From Pectinophora gossypiella (lineage: Eukaryota; Arthropoda; Insecta; Lepidoptera; Gelechiidae), in NCBI RefSeq assembly GCF_024362695.1, contig NC_065408.1:12090001-12154000 (forward strand): 64,000 bases of DNA, in the 5' to 3' direction. Made by a program: the position numbers and the translations under genes. This document shows, one piece after another, positions 13,016 to 24,100 of the stretch; position 1 is the first letter of the stretch; every line of letters begins with the position of its first letter. The notes below the pieces were generated by a model that had not been told where the DNA came from, did no database searches, and saw only the letters and a list, made by a program, of their open reading frames with translations.

Positions 13016-16000
13016 CGGTCGAATTGAGAACCTCCTCCTTTTTTGAAGTCGGTAAAAACGTGTTATATTATAATTGATTAACTGTATAACGATAACATAA
13101 TTCTTATCTGTCGTTTTTATGTAGTTCAAAGCCATTCCGGACAAACTTATTAGCATACTTCTTTTCAAGTAAACACATTTAATTGCGTTATTTTTAAACT
13201 GAAAACATACCATAAGCTAACGATTCCCCATTTGGATTGTTTTTTTTCCTGGACTAACAACGTATTTAAATGACTTCAAAAGTATTAGCTGCTCTTATTT
13301 GCAAAGTATGATTGCTTTCAACTTAACATATAAACAGTGCGTTTAGGTTTAAACCGTAGAATACATATTCTTGCGATATTCCTTGTGGCAAGAACGTCTT
13401 ATCAATAGGTACCTAGAGGGATTTATTAGTAATAACTGTTATACCTACATAATAAAGTTTGTAAGTAGCTTGCCGTGACCCAGTATTGCAGTGTGCAACG
13501 TGCAACTCATACAGCCCGGCCGAAGTCTTATCACACGTGTACCATTGCTTACTTTACCAATCTAACTGCATCAGTTACCATAACAAGAATAACCTGAATC
13601 GATGCATGCATTTGCAGACCTTCGATAACTAATAGATGTATTTGATTATTTAACAAGTTTGATATCGATAAGATTAAAACTGTTCAAGGGGGAGAATTAT
13701 CGTTTTAATACACTTCGTATTAACAGTGGCTGCAAGTTGTCTTTAATAACTTGTGGTTCTTTCCACCCCATTAGCGATTACAGGCGTGAATTTATGTATG
13801 TGTATTGATGACAGAAAAGGTATCCTAAACATGAACCACTAAAATATTTGACCTGAGGCCTTAGCAAACGATTGCGTATAACGACATGTTGTCACCATAA
13901 TGTCAATTCCATATTATTATATCACTGTCATTATGCAACTTGACCAATACCCCATTTTAGTAAATCACACTCCTTTTGTCCTAAAAGACGTATAATCATC
14001 AAAACCATAATTGATCGTAATATACCTATCATTTTTATTCTCATAGAAATTGTCTCGGCTATCTCACAATCTCTTAAAATTCCAAGGTCGTGATGGTCTC
14101 ATAACTGTGGAACGAAAAAAATCGTACACGATATCTTCATTACGATATTTGATTTGTTCTTTTTTGTGGGAGGTTCTCATCGCCCGTCCGCGTAATGTTG
14201 AAGTCGAAATAATAAATATCCATCACATGTTTCTGAACTCTGATTTCAATGATATGTGTTAATGACGATAAATGCTCGTTGAGGAGTAATTAACTAGTAC
14301 TGAGTTGTGAATTGCCACCTTGTTAGACATCTAGCCTGGTTAGTACTCGAGATATAGCGGCACTTGTGAGGGTGTTTGTTTACCGGTGAGCATTCGCTTG
14401 TTAAGTTACTCCCTCACCGCGAACATTCAGCTGCAATGTAATGTTATAGATCCGAGCATTACATCGGTGAATGAGGAGAACTGTTAATAAACAAATATGC
14501 AGTATTGTAACGTAATGCTCAAAATGGAATTATAATTATTACATTACAGGGGAATGCTCCCGGTGAAGGAGTACCTTTATGTATCATTTATGATTCGATT
14601 TTGAGCATTACATTACAAACTACCTCCCTGCCTGACGAGCACTCGCCTGAAATATCAGATTACATTACAGATTCGATTACGAGCATTACATTACAAAAGC
14701 ATTTGCCTGTAATGTAATGCTCAAAATCGAATCTTAAATGTTACATTACAAGCGAATGCTCACAGGTGAAGGAGCACCCTAACGTTGTGAAATATATTTA
14801 AGCTTCTTTCTCAGCGATGTCATAAGTCACCTCACCTCTCCGCTCATTATAAGATGATTATCGTGCGCATTTTATTTCAAGACAATTTATGACTTCTATA
14901 CTTTTTTAAAGATTATTTGTAAAAAAGCACATCTACCGGTTACCCTCTTTGACGCGCAGTAAGTTTATAGATATTTTTATTTGCACAAGATAAGTCTATC
15001 TAACTTGTCATCGCTGTGTAAACAGGAGTGGCTGAGAATTTCATAGAAAAAACTTTTTCCTGACAAAAAATACTACTATTAACTTGTAACAAATGATTCA
15101 TTACAGTCAGTTCTGATCTCTAGAAGGGTTTCCTGCCGTAATATGTCGCTTGGGATAATTATTGTAGGGACCATACAATTGCCACAAACTTCATATGGCA
15201 TTGAGCAATTTACGAATACAATATTCCAACAGACGCAAAGACCCACCTTCTATGCTTTGTTTGTTGTTGACATTGAACATTGAACCGAACTCGTATGAAT
15301 GAAGAAGGTACCCCTGCTGTAGTACAACTGTTTTATAAACATTACGTTTCTCATTATTCATAATTGTAAAAGACATGCGATTTCGAATAAATAGATGACT
15401 CTTTGTAGGATTCGCAGGATTCTACAGTTAGCTTAAGAAACAAGGAAAATGGACATACACTTTGATCACAACACATTTGTTGCAGCGATAGCTTCGTAGA
15501 CTAAAACACAGCGCAGGATCTATCTATACGGTGACATGGTTTATTTATAGATTTAAGTATAAATATAAGCGAGTGCAATAAAGTATGAGCGGGCCCTCGC
15601 TACGGACAAGGTCGTTCGAGTCACGGCAATACGATGGCGGCAGGTAGGGGCAGCTGCAACCATTAGCGGCATATTGCCGCCATCCGTTCAGATGCAATGC
15701 CAAGGACAACCATATATCGACCAGTGTATTTCAATCATAAGTTGAATTTTTCACGCGACCAAAAAAATAATAAATCCAAGATTTAGCAATCCGAAACCAT
15801 TAACGTTAATGACGCACAGATCGATCGGTTTTGCAAGAATTGTTGATGCTGACTCACGCACATACGAGCATTGTTCTCGATACAACAGCTTAGCTACCGC
15901 AATCAATCACTGAGAGACTTAAACTGTATTAATTAATTTTAAACATGAAATACTAAATATATTTATATAATAATAGCAGGGAAAATTACTAAGGAGAAAT

Positions 16001-18168
16001 TTTGTTGATTTCAGGTGAACCGATCTCATGCATCAACGACGGCGCAGTGCCGCCCCACGTCCTGAATACCTATTGCTGGATCACTTACACCTTCACGTTG
16101 CCATACTCTCCTGCAAAGGGCATCGTACATCCAGGCCTCGGAAACGACTACCAAGAGGAGAAACGCATCCATGCCTACTACCAATGGGTGCCATTCATGC
16201 TGTTCTTCCAGGTAAACATAAAACGAAAATGGTTGTCATGTTTGCCGCATTACAAAATGTATGCAATGCTAAATCCTTGACCACAAGACCTTTAATATGG
16301 AATTCACAGGCCAGACTGAGTAATTTAACACCGCCGGTCCTGCCAGTAATTTGTCTTGAAGCCCACTCGCGATGTAAATGAGGCATCTCCGAACAAATTA
16401 CATAATCATTTATGATCATATGACACACGAGACTCACGTGGTTGCTTTGATATTCCAGGGCTTGCTGTTCTACATGCCTCACTGGATATGGAAGAACTGG
16501 GAGGAGGGCAAGGTTCGCATGATCTCAGACGGCATGCGTGGCACTACAGCTGCCATAGCCGATGATAAGCCTAATCGCCAGGTGAGAATTTACCCCAAAG
16601 AATATTTCAAATGTTTTCCACTGGCAAACGGTCAACCAAGACCCAATTAACTAATAAATGACATGTGCTAATTTTGTGCAAATCATCCACCAAGTGATCC
16701 AATTGAGATAATATTTAGCTCTAATGAAACTTGATAGACGTTGCTAATGAGAGCAACGAGATGAATTAGATCGGGTAGACGTTACATAATAATAGCCTTG
16801 TCAGGAATGTGAATATAATGTCACTTTATCAGAGAAGACAAGGTTAAGTATGATTTCATGTTTTACAGAGTCGTCTTGTCCAGTATCTACTCGATACCCT
16901 TCACATGCACAACACATACTCGTTTGGCTACTTCTTCTGCGAAGTCCTAAATTTCGTCAACGTTGTAAGTATGGTTCAAGATATTCAAGTTATATAAACC
17001 TTTCTGTGCATTTTTCGCGTCACTTGTTTTTTATCTTAAATAGAACATTTGAAATATAAAGAACGTGTTACAATTTCCAGGTCGGCAATATCTTCTTCCT
17101 AGACACATTCCTGGGTGGTGCCTTCTTGACATATGGCACTGATGTGGTCAAATTCTCTAACATGAACCAAGAACAGCGGACTGATCCTATGGTAAGACCG
17201 TCTCTACGTATTAATTTATTACATTTATTTATTCCCCCTGAGCATAATTTATTGAGTAAAATTTCCATGAAGAATTTTAACAAAGAAAAGGAGCTTCCTC
17301 TTTTCCATAATGTCATACGTCACATAATGTAAGAATTTATATGTTTTCAGATCGAAGTCTTCCCCAGAGTAACCAAGTGTACATTCCACAAGTTTGGTGC
17401 CTCCGGGTCGATCCAGAAACACGACGCCTTATGTGTTCTTGCCCTGAACATTCTCAACGAGAAAATTTTCATCTTCTTGTGGTTCTGGTGAGTTATTTTC
17501 GTCAATTGTTGAAGTGTTTTAGATGAAAGTTATGAGACAATTATAGCTAAACAAAAGTTGCTCAACGAGAGAAAAAGACATAAAATGTTGCACTCGGATG
17601 GTATTTAAAACCGTTACTCCTATCAAACCATCCTATCAAGTTGATGTTTGTTGCTGAGGTCGTATTCATCGTTTCCAGGTTCATTATCCTGTCGGTGGTA
17701 TCCGGCTTGGCCCTCGTCTACTCCACGGCTGTAATCCTCCTGCCGAGCACCCGTGAGACCATTCTGAAGCGCCGCTTCCGCTTCGGCACCCCCAACGGTG
17801 TCGAGGCTCTCGTCAGAAAGACTCAGGTGTGTAACCATAATTATTATGTTCATTGTGCTAAATTTTGTCCCTTTATTCAGTAATCACCTTAACTAATCTG
17901 AAGTAATTGACTGTGATTTATGGATCATCAATGTTTTATGAGAAAAAAGGAAATATTTGACTGAGAATGTAATATTTTCCAGGTGGGAGACTTCCTGCTT
18001 CTGCATCTGCTAGGGCAGAACATGTCTCTCCGCGTATTTGGGGAAGTTCTAGACGAGCTATCACGACGGCTGCACCTCGGTTCCAACCCACCGTCAGCGC
18101 CATCGACTCTTGAGATGGCGCCTATATACCCCGTCATTGACAACTACTCGAAGGAAACCGAGACGTAA
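7103..18168 (+). CDS. inx3: Innexin inx3 (gap-junction channel subunit)
   Basis: Four-pass membrane protein whose oligomers form insect gap junctions. Coding exons: 7103-7265, 16015-16211, 16459-16581, 16869-16964, 17081-17191, 17351-17487, 17679-17826 and 17983-18168. All borders are GT/AG, and the sum is 1161 nt, giving 386 aa (Drosophila Inx3 is about 395). The N-terminus MAVFGMVSAV and the body follow Drosophila Inx3 throughout, which separates it from Inx1, 2, 4 and 7. Visible landmarks: a first membrane segment about 33-53; paired extracellular-loop cysteines C60/C75 and C240/C258; the innexin signature YYQW at 109-112 starting the second segment; and a fourth segment about 270-295. The C-terminal tail holds PSAPSTLEM, also present in the fly protein. 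No frameshift or internal stop. Intron 1 is 8.7 kb and full of repeats, while the other introns are 116-287 bp. The ATG at 7103 is the first in the exon. Confidence 0.96.
7266..10814 (+). other. inx3 intron 1, 5' part
   Basis: AT-rich intron sequence after the donor GTAAGT at 7266. No exon, repeat family or RNA gene recognised in this stretch. Confidence 0.5.
10815..10900 (+). repeat. SINE tail fragment (CCCACACGATAGAAG type)
   Basis: Carries the tail module AACCCTGACACCAGGGTTG followed by CCTCACAACCCACACGATAG, found again at 32528-32693 (+), 55091-55278 (-), 23195-23305 (-) and 35008-35151 (-). The core and head are missing. Immediately after it, 10905-10955 holds a piece of another repeat with GGTCCGCTTACCTAACCTGA in reverse orientation, also seen at 21780-21840. 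Confidence 0.7.
11515..11707. repeat. CA/CG alternating microsatellite
   Basis: About 190 bp of almost unbroken alternating purine-pyrimidine: imperfect CACA with CACG interruptions, then about 70 bp of pure CA, then about ten CG dinucleotides, then CA again. The matching tract in copy B (30024-30208) has a much shorter CG run. The open frames rich in His-Thr or Cys-Val across it are artefacts of the repeat. Confidence 0.95.
11854..12820 (+). repeat. Four-unit tandem array inside copy A
   Basis: Four diverged units of 227, 253, 255 and about 230 bp, each starting TATGGCGGCCATCTT, followed by CCGCCATTTTG, a T run, then AAGATTTAAAT and GTTTTGCCAGGCC or variants. The same four units in the same order and nearly the same lengths occur at 35544-36510, so the array predates the split of copies A and B. 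The long minus-strand open frames across these units are by-products of the repeat. Confidence 0.9.
13054..14368 (+). other. inx3 intron 1, middle part
   Basis: No recognised feature. AT-rich sequence between copy A and the palindromic MITE. Confidence 0.45.
14369..14780. mobile_element. Palindromic MITE with GAGCATTACATTAC repeats
   Basis: The outer ends are imperfect inverted repeats: AGGGTG at 14369, then GTGAGCATTCGCTTGT on the left; the right end is the reverse complement, ending CACCCT at 14780. Internally the motif GAGCATTACATTAC and its reverse complement alternate several times (for example 14600-14725), so the DNA can form many stem-loops. No ORF. A target-site duplication is not clear. 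Confidence 0.65.
14781..16014 (+). other. inx3 intron 1, 3' part
   Basis: No coding exon seen. A GC-rich patch at about 15580-15715 (containing GGCATATTGCCGCCATCCG) stands out from AT-rich surroundings and might be regulatory. The intron ends in GATTTCAG at 16014. Confidence 0.4.
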
Positions 18169-20039
18169 GCCGAACGCACACGAGCAATATAACTTCTAAA
18201 TCATACTTTCAGTAATAAAGCCCACGACTGTCCCAGTTATGTGTTTTGAGAAATCATTATAATTATCATTACTAATTTTTGACGATTTTACAAGTAACAC
18301 GATTTGGATTTTTCAAATCACGTCACTGTGACATTTTAGTTCCTTATCTTGAATTCAGTATATTGCTCTACGAGCCTCAAAAGAAAGTGTAAATGAATGA
18401 GACAATACGTTACTATCTATACTATTTAGATGCAACATTTGATCATTCTATTGCACTTATTCAGCGAGGTTCTGTTTCATTATTTTATGTTCATTTCGAA
18501 AGTTGCTTTTATTATGTAAATTGGTGGCAGGAATTGCAATAGGCAACTAAACAACGTTCATGACATTCCTTCTAATATGTTACGTAGGCAAAATACTAAC
18601 TTTATCAGCCACGATTTGCCGTAAATAGCGCGAGCTTTAACTCTAGGTCTCAATAAAATTAGTGTAAAATTATTTTGATGCATGAAAAGGTTTGTGAATA
18701 AAAAAAATAGTTAATAATCGGAATTGACGATGTGAAATAGAATAAATAGGAATGTAAAATGTAATGAATAATTGAATTTATTGTTATTGCGATTTGGTGA
18801 AGACTGTTGTGTAGGAATGAATCTTTTTGGATCATTTTTTATTGTCTGTTGAATGAAATAACTAAAATTTGCGGATGATAAGAATAAATATTATAATATT
18901 AGATAGGTGTAAGATACAAATGACAATTGTGAAATGAAATGCGACTGTTTTAGAGGGGCATGCTTAGGCAGGGTAAAATTAACACAAAACTTGATATTAT
19001 ACATATTATAAGCTGTGTAACTACAGATATTTTATTATATTGACATAATGATGAATATTTTAGATTTTTATGATGACGTAACGATAAAAGACATATCACC
19101 CACTCAAGATATTAAAGCATTTTAATAATACGTTTGCGTTGTAGTAGATTTTAGCTTTATGTTCCGCTTGTTAGATGAAACATGATAAATAGTTTGTACA
19201 AGAATATATTCATATCAATTATATTATTTTGGAAAAGTCGTATCTGTATAAAAATTGAGGGAATTTTAGAATATATATTGTATTCTAATAAACGTAGTAC
19301 AAACTGCTTGTTATGCAATTTCATCATTAAGTATATCAATTTTCTTTTAGAATTAGGACTTCGGTGCAAATTATGAGGTGTTTTGTGTAAAAATATATTT
19401 TTATACTCATGTAATTTACTCGAAATATTGTGCCATTGTAGCGAGTTCGTTTCGAACGTTTGGAAAACACCAGGTTTGCATTTTCCACCATGCTATAGAA
19501 ACAACACATTCGAAAAGGACCAATATTTCTATTCCTTGTTATGTAAACTGTAGTGTAGACGTAAGGATATTTTCAGTCATATTAGCCATATTCATTATGA
19601 TAGGACGTAGCTGTTACAGTCTCCTTGAATCTCGAAAGTTTCCTTGCGATAGCTAGCATAATTATAATACGCAGTTACACTATGCCAGACAACGCAGTAT
19701 ACCTGTGACATTGAGTATTTGTAATCATAGGGTAAGACATATTTTATTATTGACATTATATCATTCCTACAATAGTTGATAGTATCCAATAATTACGTAC
19801 AATTAGGAAGACTGCTATTGTGACAATAATACACATTACTTGTTTGTAATTTGGTTATATTGTCTTGGAATTAAACAAATTTAAATAATTTCAGTGTTTT
19901 ATTTTTTTAAATATTATACTACACTATTTTCAGAAACGCCCTTATCCACTCATACATTCCTATTATTTATTGATAAATACAAAGTAGTAAACATGCAATA
20001 CTTACCTGTTAAATTCTTCTTTCGTTAAAATTATTCTAG
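18169..20039 (+). other. inx3 3' UTR and downstream flank
   Basis: After the TAA at 18166-18168 the first AATAAA is at 18214-18219; others follow near 18650, 18700, 18740 and 18885. Which one is used cannot be read from the sequence. I see no further gene in this AT-rich stretch. Confidence 0.5.
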
Positions 20040-20218
20040 ATTGTGAGATGGTCCATCATCCTCAAAAATTCTACTAGTAGAGTTTGAAGAGAAAGGCCTA
20101 GGCGAACATACCACGATAAAATCCAGGACCATTTAAATATAAACCAGGTCAATAGTACTCTTAAACCGACGAGCATGCGTGAAGACATTCATGAGAGGGG
20201 AAGAAGCGAAAATGGTAC
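20040..20218 (+). pseudogene. LINE reverse-transcriptase C-terminal remnant
   Basis: With one frameshift and a stop, this reads as the very C-terminus of a non-LTR retrotransposon polyprotein: PRRTYHDKIQDHL, then LNRRACVKTFMRGEEAK. That matches the recurrent GRPRRTW...NRRACMKRLM tail of insect endonuclease/RT elements. Similar scraps lie at 39606-39709, 47690-47740, 49030-49281 and 60180-60350. Confidence 0.65.
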
Positions 20219-20372
20219 AATACAATACAAAAACGCTTTATTGCACATATACACATAACATACATAAACAGCCTATATACGTCCCACTGCTGGGCACAGG
20301 CCTCCCCTCAATCAACCGGAGGGGGTATGGAGCATACTCCACCACGCTGCTCTAATGCGGGTTGGTACACAT
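20219..20372 (-). repeat. SINE tail (GGGAGGCCTGTGCCCAGCA type), reverse
   Basis: On the minus strand it reads CCAACCCGCATTAGAGCAGC, CCATACCCCCTCCGGTTGAT, GGGGAGGCCTGTGCCCAGCA, then TGGGACGTATATAGGCTG and a tail. Related pieces are at 26118-26300 (+), 39228-39285 (+), 40785-40850 (-) and 41270-41370 (+). The tail CAATACAAAAACGCTTTATT is shared with 55503-55530. Confidence 0.7.
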
Positions 20373-20429
20373 ATAAACACAACACTAAAACAATTACACA
20401 GTTCCCAAAGTGGTACGTCAGGGTTCTAG

Positions 20430-20700
20430 AAAAATGGAATAGGCTAGTTTCCGACTAGTCAAATCAGTTACTTTTTACTAAACGCCATAACACGAAATTA
20501 CTATGGAATTTGTATGAAAAGGCACACTGTGACGTCATAGAAAACGTGATAAAATATCGGACTTATTATTACGAGTATGTTTCTTTTGATTAAAATTCAT
20601 AAATAAGTTAAATAGAAGAAAAAAATGTTTTTCGTCAGTTTTAGATCTGTTTTTATTTATAATTCTGAATTTCATAATTTATTTTTGACATAAGAAACAA
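20430..20700. repeat. Dispersed repeat, uninterrupted copy
   Basis: Contains GGCTAGTTTCCGACTAGTCA and AATTACTATGGAATTTGTAT, then CACACTGTGACGTCATAG. The same order occurs at 44140-44280 and resumes at about 46610-46760, where a 2.15-kb foldback and extra DNA interrupt it. No ORF; class unknown. Confidence 0.6.
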
Positions 20701-20899
20701 CCCAATTCCATGGTCAATAGTACCACTAGGGGAAATACGTGTGATCTATGTGTAAAATTCTACTACATCCAGAAGTAAAAGTAAAAGCGCGTAAGGACCC
20801 AAAGCAGGCTCCTTTATCAACTGGAGTACCTATGTATGCTGGTTTGTAGCTGCGTTAGTTTGTGCTTGGTTGACGATAACCTAATGCGTTTTATACTAA

Positions 20900-21100
20900 G
20901 CTGTCAGTCTTTTAAAGCAGCACGTCCACTTGACTGAACGGAGCGTCGGCATACGGTCCTGGGTTTGATTCCCAGTGGCTATATCTATAGTATAAAATCA
21001 TTTTGAAATCATCCGATTGTCCAAAACGTAAGATAATTACGACTTTGGAGGGCACGTCTATACTCGCCTACTGTACTCTCCGCTTTGGTGGAAAGCGGTT
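20900..21100 (+). repeat. tRNA-derived SINE fragment
   Basis: Holds a pol III B-box-like GGGTTTGATTCCCAG at about 20962, followed by the SINE module ATCCGATTGTCCAAAACGTA and GGAGGGCACG. The same module order appears at 37780-37930 and, in reverse, at 55240-55278. Confidence 0.55.
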
Positions 21101-21148
21101 ACGATATCGCTTACGAAAATGGAACGTGAATGAAAATGAACCACTCAC

Positions 21149-24100
21149 CGATTGCCCCAGTCGAGTTTGGCGACGAGCTTCAATCTCAACGCGCGAGTCT
21201 GGTCCTGGGTAAGGGTGCCAGCTAGCAACGCCCTGCGACCGCTGAGCAGCTCGCGCATAACCTTCGCCACTGCGCTGAACCGGTAGGTTTCACGTTCCTG
21301 GAATAATACGTGGATATGTAATCTACATTATATAGCATCAAAGGGTATGCAGAGATATATAGTATATACGTCACACACCTCGCCAACTACGTTTAAGTCC
21401 CACGCAATAGGGGCGAGCCTATTGTCATTAATCTAGCAGCTTATGTCGAAATGCGACTTCAATACGCCCCCGCCGGCTGAGACGAACAGCTAGGATTTCC
21501 CAGCGATAAAAACACGTAAACGTGGTAGCAGAGTTGGTGACACGCTTGCCTCTCACTTTGAAGAAGGGAATCTAGAACAGGCCTAAACCAATGATTGCCG
21601 TATAACTTTCGAATTAATGTTTGGATCATAAATTATTATCACGTGCTCAGCGGTGAAGAAAAACATCGCGAGGAAACCTACATTCCCGAGAAATGCATTT
21701 TCGGAGGTATGTGACCTAATATGTATTGGGCAGGTTTTCCCTTCGCGGGTTGGAAACAGGCAGTAGCCTTCTGTAAAAAATCGGACCTGTCAAATCTTCA
21801 GGTTAGGTAAGCGGACCCTGTGAAAAACGGGATAATGCTAGGGAAAGAAGAAGAAACCCAATGCGTCCCAGACGGTGACGGAATGGAATAAGTCTAGGAA
21901 TAATAGGAACTAATAAATCAAGGATAATTTTGCATTCAAATGTGCTAGAAACCCTCATTCTATCGGTCAACCTCGAATAACGTATTGGAAATAGAAATAG
22001 AAATGTTGTATTGCACCATGTGTTCGTACAAATTGTGGTGTTATAAAAATACAGAAGTATTATCGTATCAACATGGACCCGGTAAGGGCACTGCAACTGG
22101 TAGACAGGACAACATACTTAATTATTAGTCAGCGATACAACTTGTATTTATTATACTTACTATATTTTAACAATATTATTGCATAAAACGTTGCCAATTT
22201 ACTCCAAGTCCAAGGTCCCTTATGGCAATATTTCACATACACAGGTGTCTAATTCGCAAAGCTGACTCACAAGTTAGGTAAGCTCGTGAACGGAAGTACC
22301 TATTTGTACAATACCTGTATCTGTATGACTAACACGCGAATCCATTTCCTCTCCAGAATGAATGAAATATGGTATTTAAATAATAAAAGATATGGCTGGT
22401 GAGGTAAAAATCATTGAAGATTATACGGTACGAGTGTATAATTGATAAATAATGAAAGTTGAGTACATATGCAACGAAATCAATTAGAAATCAAATTGAG
22501 TAGACATTGAATGAAAGTGTGATTTCTGTCCTGTGTTAAATGTACCTCTCTGTCTTTATCAGTTGTGTCCGAAAATAATAAATATTTCTTTCTTTAAATC
22601 TTAAAAATATGTATGTATTTTTCTTCTTTCGTGTCGATGACAAATCGAACAACGTGATTTATAATTTGTCAGCCCAATATGCTCAATATGTGCAATATGT
22701 AATAAACTATTTATTTTATAGTACAAACATACATATATTTATTTATTTGCAAAGAAAACAGACAGTACACAAAATACAGTATTATAAAATAGTACACTGA
22801 TAATCCTTATAATAAGAGAAGGTAAAGAACATAGGTACTCCATCCAAAGCGGGAGGTCTCGTCTGAAATTGATAGTTATCTACTCGTATGGCGTTAGCCA
22901 CACCAGGCTTTACAAATATGTATCCAGGGTGCGCAACCAATTAACAGCCTCACTTTCCTCCTACGGAAAAGGGCCGTTAAGTGACATTTGGTTGTTTTTG
23001 AACTAATGATACCATCAGATTCAGTAAAGTAAGCTGCGTCGAGCCATCTGATCGATCACACACCACACTAATCCACGTTCTACTCGGTGTAGCATTCTCC
23101 GTGCTACTTTTTAGGGAAAAATAGGGCAGTGTTTTCCCTCTTGCCTTCAGCCCCAACACCATCTCACCTAATCATTTCATCTGATCGGTCTTCTTCTATC
23201 GTGTGGGTTGTGTGGGTGGATTACCAACTCCATCAACCCTGGTGTCAGGGTTATTATTGAGCCGCCATAGGCCACTGACAGGGCTCATGTAACGACTACG
23301 TACTTACATCTGGTCGGTATATTATCTTTATTAGTTTCAGAGATACGGAAAGCATTTAGGACGTTAAGTTTAGTTATTATGACAGAAAACCTATTATCCT
23401 TCATTTACTCTGCGTGCCCAAACCAACTTAACATTCCCTTCTCAATCTCGGTCACTATATCGTCTATTCCACCACATCTCTCTCTTATCACACTGTTTCT
23501 AACTCTATTACTCAATTTAACACCGCAGACGCTACGCAACGACCTCATTTCTACGGCATTAATAATAATAATAATAACTTTTATTTCGGACCAAAATCCA
23601 TATCGTGTTAGTGTCAAAAAACTTAAAAACTATGTTAGCAAGAAACTTAGTATCTATTCTATTTACAATTTACAGCATATGTTGCCCCATGCATTTTTGT
23701 CCAGTGGCGTAAGACAGGATATTTCCACACTCCCCGCCACTGCCGCCAACAGACTGTTGGAGCTGCCCCGCACCCGCGCCTATACGTAATTAAGCCCAAT
23801 CTCATGCTTCTTCTACCATACTCAACATTCACTACCGTACTTCAGAGTAGGGACAAGTGCTGCGTTGTAAAAAATAAATAATAAAAAAAAAAAAAAATAT
23901 TTCAGACAGATGCCCATATTTGTTAGTATTACAAAAACTTAAAAACTATGTTAGTAGTGACAAAACAAAATTTTAATTTAAATATTCTACCATCCCCGAA
24001 TCTTTGCATTTGCCTCATTTACTGAATCACTCAATTTTACTCTCTTTTATTATTCATCACATTTACCATCCGTTGTAAACATAGTGCTCAAATACACTAA

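Larger units (their letters stand above)
10979..13053. mobile_element. ACCGACTTC...GAAGTCGGT element, copy A
   Basis: Begins with ACCGACTTC and ends with its reverse complement GAAGTCGGT. In order it holds a 382-bp foldback (arms 10979-11090 and 11249-11360), an AT-rich stretch, a CA/CG microsatellite (11515-11707), four tandem units starting TATGGCGGCCATCTT (11854, 12081, 12334, 12589), a block ending in an A41 run (12970-13011) and the terminal GAAGTCGGT. A nearly identical but interrupted copy lies at 29759-36730. No transposase or RT is visible, so it is non-autonomous. The family is common in my memory of lepidopteran genomes, but I cannot name its class. It sits in inx3 intron 1. Confidence 0.75.

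Noticed and set aside
20010..20039. 30-nt minus-strand micro-exon whose phase would fit after DOCK exon 4
   Set aside because: The acceptor is weak (no pyrimidine tract), the peptide does not match DOCK, and the sequence directly abuts a plus-strand LINE remnant.
23379..23789. 136-codon plus-strand frame
   Set aside because: It is the complement of a minus-strand LINE remnant (23405-23570) plus an inserted repeat. The minus frame has the recognisable RT motif.
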